64,000 nt of DNA, from the NCBI GenBank assembly GCA_025267735.1, contig CM046303.1, forward strand, positions 34,448,380 to 34,512,379, written 5' to 3'. Of the stretch, positions 20,436 through 31,016 are shown piece by piece. The DNA comes from Mactra quadrangularis (Eukaryota > Mollusca > Bivalvia > Venerida > Mactridae). Position 1 is the first letter of the stretch; every line of letters begins with the position of its first letter. Both the position numbers and the translations under genes were made by a program. The notes beneath the pieces are model-generated. The model searched no databases. It saw nothing but the letters and a program-made list of their open reading frames with translations, and had not been told where the DNA came from.

Positions 20436-21960
20436 AGCTCGACTTTTCGAAGAAAATGAGAGCTATTGCTATCACTTTGGCGTCGGCGTCGGCGTTGGCG
20501 TTGGCGTTGGTTTTCAGGTTAAAGTTTTTTGAAACACTTATAACTTCAACACTATCCAAGTTATTTTATTGAAAGTTGGTATACTTATTAAGTGGGACTA
20601 TATTAACCATTCTGTGAAAGGGGATAACTCTGGATGAATTATTTTATGAGTTATTGCCCTTTTATAATTAAATAATTGCAAAATATGAGGTTAAAGTTTT
20701 TCCTATGTAGAATATCTTCAATACTGATCAATTCATTTGACTTAAAGTTTGTATACTTATTTGTCAGTACAATATCTACACGACTGTGAAGGCACGTAAC
20801 TGTGGATGAATTATTTTTAGAGTAATTGCCCTTTTATACTTAAGAAATTGCAAAATATGAGGTTAAAGTTTTTCCTATGTAGAATATATTCAATACTGAT
20901 CAAGGTATTTGACTTAAAGTTTGTATACTTATTTGTTGGTACTATATCTACCTGACTATGAAGGGATGTAACTGTGGATGAAATTATTTTTGGAGTAATT
21001 GCCCTTTTATACTTAAGAAAAATGCAAAATATAATGTTAAAATCATTTCTATATGTAATATCTTTAATACTAATCAAGATATTTGACTTTAAGTTTGTAT
21101 ACTTAGTTATGGGTACTATATCTACACAACTATAAAGGGACGTTACTTTGGATGAATTATTGTTGGAGTTATGCCCCTTTATACTTAAACATTTAAGATT
21201 AAAATTTGTTCTCATGGGATATATTTAGAACTTATAAATATATTTGAATGAAAGTTGGAATGCTTATTCGTCAATTCTTCATCTATCGGATTATAAAGGG
21301 ACATAACTCTAGATGAATTACTTCAGAGTTCACCCTTTATACTTTGTTATTTAAGGGTTATGTTTGCTCAAATTTAATATATTTGTTTGATAGAAAGTTA
21401 GTATACTTTTTCATCAGTACTACATCTAGTTGAATACATTGGGACGTAATAATTGATGAATTATTGTTGGAGTTGTGACCCTTTTCAACTTTTTAATTCG
21501 GGAGAAAGTATTATGTAGTGAAATATTTTCAATACTTAAGAAGATATTTAAATGACAATTAGTATGCTTATTCATCAGTACTACATCTACGCGACTACAA
21601 AGGGACATAACTCATGATGTTATTTTTTGAAGTTATGCCCCTTACTTTAATTTTGAATTTTGTTCAAATTGAAATACAATGTATTTATAGTTCTTCATAT
21701 AGATATTTAAATGAAAGTAGGTATGCTTATTCGTTGATACTATGTCTACTTTACTCTGAAGGGGCGTTACTATGGATGAATGTTCTAGGAGTAATGCCCC
21801 TTTTATATTTTACAAATATGAATTGGTAATTATTGTTTGACTGAATTATATACTTTCAAAAATTATGTCCTGTCTTGAAATTACTTTTGTTTAAAGATAA
21901 GCCTTGCCATGAACAAAACACCCGAAAAGTCGAGCACGCTGTCCTTGGACTGCTCTTGTT
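20436..21960. mobile_element. AGCTCGAC element: 1.5 kb, terminal inverted repeats and internal tandem repeats
   Basis: The left end AGCTCGACTTTTCG and right end CGAAAAGTCGAGC are inverted repeats of about 13 bp, followed by GTCGGCGTTGG repeats on the left and CACGCTGTCCTTGGACTGC on the right. The inside is a decayed tandem array of about seven units of 160-175 bp. Each carries GGTTAAAGTTTTTCCTA, CTTCAATACTGATCAA, TTTGTATACTTATT and GGATGAATTATTTTTGGAGT followed by a GCCCCTTTTATACTT-like piece. It encodes no transposase. Elements with this edge are widespread in bivalves by general recollection; I could not check this. Confidence 0.7.
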
Positions 21961-22115
21961 GGGGCATATTGTCACAGTACGTACCTGTTAATATAATATG
22001 GAGAAGTATTTAAAGGCGACTCTTAAGCATAGGCAGAACTGCAATCGCCATTTAAATGGAAAAGGGGTCCCGGGTTCGAGTCCCGGTCAGGCTGCATATT
22101 TTTCTCAGCCTGAGA
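21961..22115 (+). mobile_element. tRNA-headed SINE fragment (type C)
   Basis: GTCACAGTACGTACCTGTTA (compare 4953 and 5206), then a decayed head ending in an intact box B (GGGTTCGAGTCCCGGTCAGG) and TGCATATTTTTCTCAGCCTG, matching TGTATATTTTTCTTACCCTG at 5066. Confidence 0.58.
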
Positions 22116-22241
22116 CTTACCGAATCATATAATATAAGATATAATGCAATCTTTATACTTTTTATATTTTCTTGAGTGTTTACTTCAGCAGTCCTCAGAT
22201 CGATTTTATTTCCTGTCATGGGTGGTTGTCAGGTTACATAC

Positions 22242-22280
22242 TATTCGGAACACCTCAACCCAGCGAGGAGTTCCGAATGG
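22242..22280. mobile_element. CATTCGG-family foldback, 39-bp minimal copy
   Basis: TATTCGGAACACCTC and GAGGAGTTCCGAATGG are the two family ends with almost no interior. TTACATAC (22234-22241) before and TTGCATAC (22281-22288) after match in 7 of 8 positions, consistent with an 8-bp target duplication. Confidence 0.6.
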
Positions 22281-22314
22281 TTGCATACCAATCTTTAGTA
22301 ATTGTAGGACCTAT

Positions 22315-22428
22315 TGCCTATAAGTATATCGCAACGTAGCGCTTTTTTGCCCTGGTACCCTTCTTACACCAAAACAATGATATAAATTCGAGGGTACCAG
22401 GAGGCGAAGCGATACGTGGTGATAGGCT
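22315..22428. mobile_element. Foldback MITE with GCCTAT...CCTGGTACCCT arms
   Basis: The left arm TAGCGCTTTTTTGCCCTGGT then ACCCT and the right arm AGGGTACCAGGAGGCGAAGC are inverted repeats with a few mismatches and a 35-bp loop; GCCTATAAG on the left mirrors GATAGGC on the right. CCCTGGTACCC at 24587 is a stray end of the same family. Confidence 0.6.
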
Positions 22429-22432
22429 TAAG

Positions 22433-22512
22433 CCATTCAAAACATCCTTGGCCATTCGCTACAAATAAAGGTCATGAAAGGTCGAGGGTCGAGGTCGAGG
22501 GTGTTCCGAGTG
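22433..22512. mobile_element. CATTCGG-family foldback with perfect target duplication
   Basis: AGGCTTAAG at 22424-22432 is repeated exactly at 22513-22521. The element begins CCATTCAAAACATCCTTGGC and ends GTGTTCCGAGTG, decayed versions of the family ends. It inserted at the very edge of the foldback at 22315-22428. Confidence 0.68.
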
Positions 22513-22579
22513 AGGCTTAAGCAACAGACCAATAGACTTGAAATTAAAAAAAAACCATGTCGTCTGCTTAGAGTACAGT

Positions 22580-22631
22580 CATTCGGAACACTTCGTTAAT
22601 TCATTGAAATTCCTAGTAAATGACCGAATAG
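22580..22631. mobile_element. CATTCGG-family foldback, short copy
   Basis: CATTCGGAACACTTCG at the left and ACCGAATAG at the right; flanking AGTACAGT (22572-22579) and GATACAGT (22632-22639) match in 6 of 8 positions. About 52 bp. Confidence 0.48.
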
Positions 22632-22639
22632 GATACAGT

Positions 22640-23103
22640 ACCTTTGACCTATCTACGTTTGTCACCTATGAACTTTAACCTCTGGTTATTCTTATTCAAA
22701 TCAACAACACTCTGAAATCCAATCAAACACGGCCAAAACATTACCGCCATTTTAAATTTGAAATGTGTAATACACTGTAGTTGGAAACAAATTGGAATAT
22801 ATTTTATTTTATCAAATAAGTCGAGGTAATTTGATATATTATATACTATTCAATTTACCATGCTACACAGTTCACTGTCTTTCTTCCAACACAGATCGTT
22901 TGCGTATTCAAATAAATCAAACACCTAGTTAGGACTTTGATTTTGGTGCACCAACCATTAAGAATATCATTAAACGATTGGATAATAATTAAATAAGGTT
23001 TGAAGGCAGTTAGGTTCAAAACTGGCTATAAATTTATATTGAAAAAAATAATTGCAACATTATTTTACTGTTTGCTGTTATAAAGTGTGGTGATTGCAGG
23101 TCA
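22640..23103. other. Gene-free stretch
   Basis: AT-rich DNA with no recognised coding or structural feature before the hAT-type element. Confidence 0.35.
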
Positions 23104-23111
23104 CTTCTAAC

Positions 23112-24384
23112 TAGGGCTCTATATCAATCAGAATGATCGATACGATATTCGTATCGATACAAAATGATAGATATTCGATATATCATATGATACTTTTATT
23201 AATATAGATTTTTTATAAAACAACAAAACATTGTTGTTTTATTCATTTATCTAATTGAAGTAGCACCACACTAATAAATGCATTGTCTTATTAACATTTT
23301 AAATGTTAAAATCTTTGACGTTTACATTTTTTAAACAAATATCATTGCATCCATGCAATGAGTCAGGGTCTAGGCATGATCTTTCTGTTCACTGGTTGTC
23401 TCCTGAGGTTGAAAATATTTATTCAGAAGCTACTGAAATGGCCTGAGCTATTAACTGTTTAGCAGCTAATGTGTACAAATGTGGGAGTCTGTATCGGTTT
23501 CCTTTGTAAAAAGCAAAGGAAAATGATATTTTGGCATTTCTCTTTATGTTCAAGCAAATTCTCTTTACATTGAGGATCTGCCCGAACAAATCCGAGTGTC
23601 TATAGTTCCCTGAATTGATATACTAAATATTATTTACTAAATTCCGCATTTGGAACATCTCGAACATTAATTATATGAATAATTTCGGAAGGATTCGTCG
23701 GGGTCCACTAACATTACTGGGTTTATTCTACATACGCGAGGCGAAGCACGTAACAGTAATACAAAATAGCTCTTGTCGTAAAGACATAAAGCTTTGTAAA
23801 TAAATTTCTTTTACTATATGTGTGACTTTATATTGTTCAGCAGATATTTAATCGTGCATAAATTTCAAATTATGAACTAAAAAAAGAAATTTATCCGTGG
23901 ATTTGTTTACTTCGACACCAGTTGAAGTATTTTGTTTGGGGATGTGACCCAAAGGTAGTTTCAAAATGGCGTCTAAACATGTCCGAGGTTATTCCTAGTG
24001 AATGACACAGGAGTTCCGAATGCTAAATACTGATTGTTGAATCCCAGACTAATTGAAAACTCAAGTACATATAAAGGACATTATAACCGCAACAGTTACT
24101 TCCCTTTGAAAAGAACAATACATGATGTAACCGGTGTAAGATGTTTGCGTAAAAGAGTGTCATATTATGTGATTGTTCGTCCATGTTAAGTCCACATCGA
24201 AACGGAAGCAGTAGGATGCTGATTAGGCGATGAAAAATATGCACTGATTTGCAGGCCATGGATTTTATTTGTATGACTGTCATTGATCGATATTTTGTTC
24301 GATACGGAAACGTTCGATCCGATATATCTATCGAACCTACAATACCGGTATTCGATATATATCGTATACCGGTGTAGAGCCCTA
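23112..24384. mobile_element. hAT-type non-autonomous element, 1.27 kb, with 8-bp target duplication
   Basis: CTTCTAAC at 23104-23111 is repeated exactly at 24385-24392. The ends are TAGGGCTCTA and TAGAGCCCTA, followed inward by GATACGATATTCGTATCGAT-type and TCGATATATATCGTATACCG tracts, so both subterminal regions are rich in self-complementary ATCGATA motifs. The TAGGG ends and 8-bp duplication fit the hAT superfamily. The inside has no transposase. A CATTCGG-family element (23645-24022) is nested in it. Confidence 0.8.
23645..24022. mobile_element. CATTCGG-family foldback nested in the hAT-type element
   Basis: The left end is decayed (CATTTGGAACATCTCGAACA); the right end is good (AGGAGTTCCGAATG) and the preceding TTTCAAAATGGCGTCTAAAC matches the right half of the copy at 11955-12177. 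CTAAATTC before and CTAAATAC after match in 7 of 8 positions. Confidence 0.58.
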
Positions 24385-24394
24385 CTTCTAACTG

Positions 24395-24490
24395 CCTTCC
24401 TGTTGGGTTGACCCAACCGCGACGCGGTTTTGTGTCTTGCCTGGCACCCTGGAAAACCAAGTTCGATTCCCAGTCAGGGCCTTTTCTTTA
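24395..24490 (+). mobile_element. tRNA-like SINE head fragment
   Basis: Box B-like AAGTTCGATTCCCAGTCAGG at about 24460, preceded by a decayed head with little pairing. It resembles the type C ends (CCAGTCAGG). The body is not clear. Confidence 0.4.
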
Positions 24491-25418
24491 ATCTTGCAAT
24501 TTACTTTAAAAAATAAGTACCGGTAGTCCATGCTTATTGTTGTTTGGCAACCAATGACTTAACATGCTTAGCCTTGTTACCCTGGTACCCGGACTATTGG
24601 ATTCTAGTTCTCAATCTCTTTTTAAACCTGTTCTTCTTTTAATGTAATGTCGACAAGTATGTCTGTCAGTTGGGCGGGCGGGCGAGAAAGCAGACTGGGG
24701 GTCCAGAGGGGTGTATGTGCCCCCGATGGATCCTGGGCACCGCCCTAATTAGAGGCCTAGGGGGCGGCGGCCCTAAATGCTCCTGAGTTTGGGGCATTTC
24801 TAAGAAATTCAGGCACCGAACCTCAACCATCCTTTCACATGGTATATACAATATAAATCATCTATATTTATATCATATAATTTTCTAACAACCGTTGGAT
24901 CATTTTAAAATACATGTATTACAAAAAATGAGAAGTAATTGCTTTTGAATTATTGTAAATTAGGCAACAACTTAATAATGTGTTCTATGGATTCGCTCGC
25001 ATCTTAATATTGACGTTACATAAAACATTATTGCACCTTCTCCATCCGCTGAAATGTCTTATGCAAAAACTCTCGCGGCCATAAACTTTATCTCAGTGTC
25101 TATTTTGATCATCTTCTGACCAACTTTCAATTTATTTTTCACCATTAGTTATACATGTACTAGTTTAATCAATGTAACAACAACTATATTATCACGAGAA
25201 ACTCCCAATAGTTTTTCATTATACAAAAAAATGTCAAATATGTTTGGATAAGATTAACGTTTAACGTCATGTGCGACGTTTAGCGGCGTTGCGACGTTTA
25301 ATATTGCGTGAATATTCGAAACTCCTCGTCTTATCACGACTACACTTCTCGTAAAAGTCATATCGTCGTTGCCCAGCCAATACCTCGTAAGCTCGTAACG
25401 TCAATTTCGGTTTTTTTA
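24491..25418. other. Gene-free stretch with a foldback half-copy
   Basis: At 24960-25015 lies one end of the family at 9107-9342 (TTAGGCAACAACTT, GTGTTCTATGGATTCGCTCG). A G/C-rich patch at 24670-24790 (GGCGGGCGGGCG, GGGGGCGGCGG) and a GCGACGTTTA-rich patch at 25255-25310 are compositional oddities without recognised function. No exon supported. Confidence 0.4.
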
Positions 25419-25690
25419 TACCCCCACTTCGAAGAAGAGGGGGGGTATACTGTTTTACCCTTGTCCGTGCGTGCGTTCGTCCGTGCGTGCGTCCGTCCGT
25501 TACAAAATTTCCGTCGCAGTTTTCTCAGCAACTATAACATGCAGCAGCCTAATACTTTGCATATTGCTTCATCCCATAGTCCCATGTGGTGTAAAGCGGT
25601 TTCATGCTCCTTGCTCATCTACTTCCTGTTTGTCGCATATTTTTAGATTTTTGCGGGGGTATCACTAGTGAGCATTAGCTCACAGATTTA
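25419..25690 (+). mobile_element. Dispersed repeat with TATACCCCCACTTCGAAG start
   Basis: Begins with a short palindrome (TATACCCCC, spacer, GGGGGGGTATA), then TGTTTTACCCTTGTCCGT and a GTGCGTGCGTCCGTCCGT tract, and ends with GGGGGTATCACTAGTGAGCA and TTAGCTCACAG. I recall the same start, GTCCGTCC tract and AGTGAGC end from common mollusc repeats. The open frame across it reads through simple sequence and is not a gene. Confidence 0.6.
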
Positions 25691-27059
25691 CTTGTTTGTT
25701 TTGTTTTTTAACGTCGTATTCAACACATTTAGGTCATATTTACGACGACCTGCTCTTCCTACTATAGGTTTCCTGGACACTTTTTCTATCACCAGTTCTA
25801 AATTACCCTAGCACGAGGCCGACAAGACATGTATAGGGTATAACCTACCGCGACCGGGCTCGAATTAAAAAAAGGCAAAACCTAGCTAGCTTATAAAAAT
25901 AACTTATTCAAGCCTAGCGGTCGTTGAATTCTTTAGAATTGCACATTAACGATCATATTTCCTTGGCAGTTTCTTTTACTCAATTACCTTTCCATGTGCT
26001 CAAGGATTTGACAACTTCTTGAGTAAAATTTGCCGTTTACATCGTCTCCGCTAATTTAACAGCCCACAATGGCATATTTAAGGTTCCGTTGCTGGTAGCT
26101 TTTCACTCAATCTCCGTAAACGGAAATCCTGTAGAGTATAGTCATACAGGATCTCTACCGTCTCCATGGAATGTCACGTCAAGATGAACTTTGTGTCGAC
26201 CAATCAATGCGCAGCTTTCATTTAGACGAAAACACTATCAATCGCATTTGGATTTCGTAGACGATGTAAACAAGTTACGTATCATGACAATTTCGTCATT
26301 AATATTATGATGAGAAAAGGTCACCTGAACGTGACCTTCGTTTGAAAAAGGCTAGACCTTAATTAGCGAGTAGGCGAGAGGAAACTTTAGATCGGATTTT
26401 AATCAGATTGCTTTTCTCTATTCAGCTAAATGAAGCAACAGCGGACAAATTTGATTGTATATGAAACAAGTATTAGCATTTCCAAAAATGCTTGAAATCG
26501 TCGTTTAGCCGTGTATTCTCCATAGATAATAAAGATTCAAGCAATATGCAGATCAAACAGTGCAGTCTTTACAGTAGAGGGCTTTAAATCAGACCTTCAG
26601 AAGCTCGACTACAGCGCCTCCATCCCCGTCGGATATAAATACCGTTCCAAGTCTATTTATAGACTACAGAGCGTTTGATTAATTCTACACACTGTAAGGC
26701 CAGATAAAAACCATCGAATTACCATGTGCTGTCCAGACATATTCCGACCGCGCTCGTTTCAAGAACATGTTCTGCCCTACATTCCACCAGCTAATCGAAC
26801 GTTCATATTTACTAATAAACTCACTCGGAAATAGGGAAGATAGGTTGTTGTTTTTCAACAAAAGCGATTTTTCTTCAATAAATGAACATGTTATGAATAG
26901 GCATGAATGTTTTTTTGGTTTTATATTGTTACTCCTTGAAATTGATACCCGTTCATATATCGATAATGATATTTTCTTGTATTACAAACAGGTAACCGTA
27001 TAATACACGCCGTGGACGATTCCATACACGCACCCCTTTTTTGCTACTCGACGTCATCA
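25691..27059. other. Gene-free stretch
   Basis: No supported coding exon. An open frame at 26767-27003 has no domain or splice support. A TATAAATA sits at 26634 and a second TATTTATAGAC nearby at 26659, but with no downstream gene recognised I do not call a promoter there. Confidence 0.4.
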
Positions 27060-27235
27060 TTTTGGTCACGTGACCTCTAATGCAACGTTCTGATTGGCTA
27101 AAGACAGCCGGTGTCGACACAAAAATGCTCAAATCTTGATAATTGTTTTTATCGTCGGACAGGTTCCGACGATAATAAATATAGTATCCTAAGTTGGGGC
27201 TCTCTGGCCAATGAGTGAGTGTCCTCCGTTAGTAC
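27060..27235 (+). promoter_or_regulatory. Possible promoter: CACGTG, CCAAT-type boxes and a palindrome
   Basis: Clustered within 170 bp: TCACGTGAC E-box at 27066, inverted CCAAT (GATTGGC) at 27092, an 8-9 bp inverted repeat ATCGTCGGA-TCCGACGAT at 27151-27173, and a direct CCAAT (GGCCAATGAG) near 27207. About 800 bp downstream starts a candidate exon. The direction and existence of a transcript are inference. Confidence 0.25.
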
Positions 27236-28008
27236 TAATGTCATTGCTTTTATGTTTTATTTTAACGACTTATTGTTTTCAGATTGTATGACTTTATGGA
27301 TTGGATCAACGATATGGAAACACTGCTGTGATAAAATTATCTGCTTGTATATAGATTGGTTAGATTACACCTAGTAATGACCTCACTAATATGACAAAGG
27401 AAGTATAGTTTCTAATATTTAACATTGAGCTCGTTAAAAGTTAAAGTTTTGTTTATAAGTTTGTTCGTAAGTCAAAAGCAACATACATTAATAATACACT
27501 CATTTTTGGCTTATCAATTCTAAATATTATACAAATTGTGTAAAATTGCGTATACATTTTGAATATTATACCATTGTAATGATTATTATCCGTCTGACTT
27601 TGAAGTGCTAATTTTATGAAACTGACTTACGAAGATTTTTTTCGTGAGAATTTTTGTGAAAAGCGCATTGAGTCGGCTCTATATTCTTGACACCCTGTGG
27701 ATCGAGTTTATCATCGTGTAGGTGACCCTTATAGTTGCTTCCATGTGGATCAAGTGAAGTGTTCTTATATTTTTGTGTTAGAAAAAATAGTTGAGGTCAT
27801 TGCGCGATTTTGTTATGATAAATTCAGTAATGTGTAGTTTGTCGGCATAACTTTTTAGCAAGTTTTCTTTATACTTAAGTAACTAGATTGAATTAAAAAA
27901 ATATTGTCATTTGCCAACTTATCCCTTTAATCTAATATAAGGTTATTAGTTTTTCATCTTTACTTGAACTTTTAATTTTTACTTATAACTTTTTCTTTCT
28001 TTTTTCAG

Positions 28009-28169
28009 CTGATGTCAGTTGAGGCGCTTTTGTATTAAGTAATATGAAAGCTGATACATGTATACATGTATTTAAACCCCTGCCATTGAATGATTTCCGT
28101 AAGTTTGAGGTAAATATGAAACACTTTGGTTATGACTGACATGCTGGAAGACATTTCGACTAGGAATCG
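28009..28169 (+). ncRNA. Candidate non-coding or 5' UTR exon
   Basis: A strong acceptor (long pyrimidine tract ending CTTTCTTTTTTCAG) opens the segment and a strong donor (ATCG|GTGAGTGTT) closes it 161 bp later. The interior has stops in all forward frames apart from short ORFs, so it would be a UTR or lncRNA exon. A second acceptor (TTTTTCTTTGGTCTCCAG) at 28927 could take the next exon. No coding continuation is recognised, and single splice-site pairs arise by chance in DNA this long. Confidence 0.3.
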
Positions 28170-28555
28170 GTGAGTGTTAATTTACTTTTTATCTTCTAGA
28201 TATGTCATTTGTTTGTGAACTTAAGTATTTGTTAATCGTTCATCAACGAGATCAAGTCTCAAATTTAGTAGTGCTGAGTTAGCAATCTGTAGACTACCCA
28301 TCTTTGGCAACAACAAAATTGAGAAAATTTTGGCAAGTAATTAATTGTCCTAATATAAATTATATTGGGAATTTTTCAAAATTTGACTCAATTTGGGCTC
28401 TAAATCACTCTTTTATGAAAGAAGTCACATTCCAGTGTTTGCCCATGACGCATCCTTATAAAATGGGCGGACCCTTTTTATATCTATTTTCATTCATTTA
28501 TAATTGTACATTATTCTTCCATTGGCTATTGAATAAATCAGTTTCTCTTGCTGTG

Positions 28556-28745
28556 TGGGTGGGTGAGAAACATAAGAAGTGTGTGCGTGCATGCATGCGT
28601 GCGTGGGGTATGTGGGTGTGTGTGTACGTGCGTGCATGCGTTTGGGAGGGTATATGCGGGTAAATGTGCTTGCGCGTGTGAGCCAGGGTATGTTGGTGTG
28701 TGTGTGTGAGTGAGCATGCGTGAGGGTATGTGCGGGCGAGTGTGC
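28556..28745. repeat. Degenerate GT/GC microsatellite (GTGTGTGCGTGCATGCG)
   Basis: Almost purely composed of GTGTG, GCGTGCATGCGTG and GGGTATGTG pieces. Open frames on both strands across it (threonine/histidine-rich on the minus strand) come from the repeat and are not genes. Confidence 0.8.
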
Positions 28746-29039
28746 GTTTGTTTGTTAACAGTAACTGATTCATTCATTATCCAATTGATGTACGTGTATA
28801 GCACTTACTTTGTTTATCAACAAATGACATTTCTAGTTCAGTCAACTTTTAGATTTTGTTGTTGCTTAATTTACTGTGATTCATGTAATTTATTATCAAT
28901 TATGTTTTGTTTTTCTTTGGTCTCCAGGTCGTCCGTGTCTGATCTGAGATTTGCACCGATATCTCAGGTCTCAGCATGCATATCCCAGCTGTCCCATCCC
29001 CGCCATGTAGAGGGTTCGGTCTGTTGGGGTTTTTAAGAG

Positions 29040-29520
29040 TCATTGGCTTCATATCCCCCAGCACCAGTGGTTCGAAATACTTTGGTCACTATTATTTGTA
29101 TTCTTGCTGGCTTGTAGAATTTTCTACCAGTTTTACCTAGTTAAGACAAAGCTATGCCATAGGGGAGGTGGGGATAGGCCATAGGGTTAATATAGGTAAA
29201 GAAGGTTGTGGCTTACTGAAAAAATGGGAGGGTTTGCATAGGGTTCTACTTTGTAAGAGAGGGAAGTAGGTTGGAACTTTTTAGGAAGTTGGATAATGTA
29301 TTTGGGTAGTTTTTCTTGGAATTGAGGTGGGCTATTTTGAGCTAGTTCAAGAAATAGAGCGATTGCTTAAGCTATCATATTGTATGATTAAATTGAACTG
29401 TCCAATTGCATAAATTAAAACGTCACATAACACTGTATATTTAATGCTCGGATATCGTCGGTAGTTCACGTAGAGCTCATAACACAGGTGTATCATATTT
29501 GACTTTTATTGATTATCTCA
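29040..29520. other. Gene-free stretch
   Basis: G-rich AT-poor patches (GGGGAGGTGGGGATAGG at 29161) followed by ordinary AT-rich DNA. No feature recognised. Confidence 0.35.
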
Positions 29521-29522
29521 AT

Positions 29523-29592
29523 TTGTGTTGTCGAGTGGTAAAACGGTCGGTGAGCAAACCTTTTTGTCGTGGGTTCGAATCCCGATAGATTT
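29523..29592 (+). tRNA. tRNA-like sequence, probable pseudogene or SINE head
   Basis: Box A-like TTGTCGAGTGG and a perfect box B GGTTCGAATCC, spaced as in a tRNA, ending GTGGGTTCGAATCCCGATAG and then a T-run that could end pol III transcription. The acceptor stem does not pair well, so a working tRNA is doubtful. Confidence 0.38.
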
Positions 29593-30702
29593 TTTTGGTT
29601 TTTTTCTCTTCCTTTTATTATTGTCGGATTGCGCAAAACACAATAATATTTCAAAGTTTATTTTAACAAATTATAAATTTAGTCGATTTCCCTTCAAGAG
29701 AATATAACACTAACAGTAGCGGAACTAACACTGCCAGTGAAACTAAATAACTTTTTTAATTATTAGTTTTATTGTATTTCAATATATCTACATGTATTTT
29801 CAAAAGATACTGAATAAAACAAAACACAATTTTCAAAAAATAAAAAAGATGCTAACATTGTAAGGAAAAAAGTGAAAAATGACATCCTATCATACAAACT
29901 AGTAACTGGCATTTCAAAAGTATAAGTTCTGTAGCGTTTCACTTAAACCGCACGACTATTCAGTCATGTTAGATTTTGACACTAAATTAACTTATCCAAT
30001 TTAGTATTTTTACTGAAAATTTTTATAAATAGAGCGCGGAAATAAATATATGCAGTGTGTGATAACCATGTAATTATGCAATCGGACAGTTCAATATAAT
30101 CGTACAATAGAAAGGGATTTAAATTTGGATATTATTGTTGTCATGTTTATGGTTTAATCGCTTCATGCAGAATGTTACTACATAAAACGGGCACGTTGAT
30201 ATATTTCACTGGGGGCTCTATCCAAATGTTTTTGTATAGTTCAAACAAAAAAACAAAACACTGTTTATAATAACAATACAATGAACTAACCCACGACGAG
30301 GGATGCCCAGGATGACTTTAAAATAAACAATTGTGATAAGATTTACTTGTGTCTTAGTTGTTGGTGCAATGGAAAGCGATCTACCATAACAAACATGCTT
30401 TACAAAGTAGTGGTGGTTTATCAACCATGCTAATTTTGTTAAATGAATTACACAAATTTTATTTTTAATACTGCCTACCCCTGAAATGAATTGTCTCATT
30501 TTTAATGTTTACCAAAACACGTTTTGTTTTTTTGTACGCACTATAACGCATAATTTGTTTTTTTCTGACATACATATATGATTAACAAACAATCCTAATA
30601 GTATTACATACATATACAAAGTCAACTGTATTTGATACAAATACTTGATGTAATCATTCAAGTATTACTTTGATTTCATACTCATTACGAAGTACCTTTT
30701 TC
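29593..30702. other. Gene-free AT-rich stretch
   Basis: Nothing recognised. The open frame at 30218-30499 on the minus strand shows no domain and no splice context. Confidence 0.4.
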
Positions 30703-31016
30703 GAGCCGTCCGGTTAGATCAGTTGGTAGCACGCAAGTCTACTGATCGAGGGGTCATGGGTTCGATTTCTGGGCGGAGCATACTTTCGTGGAGCTTGGTC
30801 ATGAAATTATTTCTACGGCAATTCTCCCTTCTTCCAATGATTTAAGTTATGTAGGGCAGTTGTCAGTCACTAACGAAAGAATGCGCTTAGTAGATGGTTA
30901 ACAGCTAAATCTAGAGATTTAGCCTTTCCAGGAACAGTGAGTAGGTTGACTGACCGCCGTTATATGACCTATACTATTTGTTGCTACGATGTTAAACCCA
31001 ATAAACAAACAAACAA
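30703..31016 (+). mobile_element. tRNA-headed SINE (type B), full length with CAAA tail
   Basis: Head GTTAGATCAGTTGGTAGCAC (box A) and GGGTTCGATTTCTGG (box B), body CTTTCGTGGAGCTTGGTCAT, then TTAGCCTTTCCAGGAACAGT and GTAGGTTGACTGACCGCCGT. The tail ATGTTAAACCCAATAAACAA continues as CAAACAAACAA. This is the best copy of the family in the window; the 19262 and 62893 copies are partial. Confidence 0.82.

Noticed and set aside
20817..21215. 132-residue minus-strand frame
   Set aside because: Lies fully within the internal tandem repeats of the AGCTCGAC element and repeats with them.
25308..25668. 112-residue frame as a membrane protein
   Set aside because: It reads across the TATACCCCC dispersed repeat and its GTCCGTCC tract.
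26630..26665. TATA-box promoter for the frame at 26767-27003
   Set aside because: The frame has no domain, splice signal or conservation evidence; TATAAATA occurs often in AT-rich DNA.
28498..28804. Threonine/histidine-rich minus-strand frames
   Set aside because: Translation of a GT/GC microsatellite in two phases; no gene signal.
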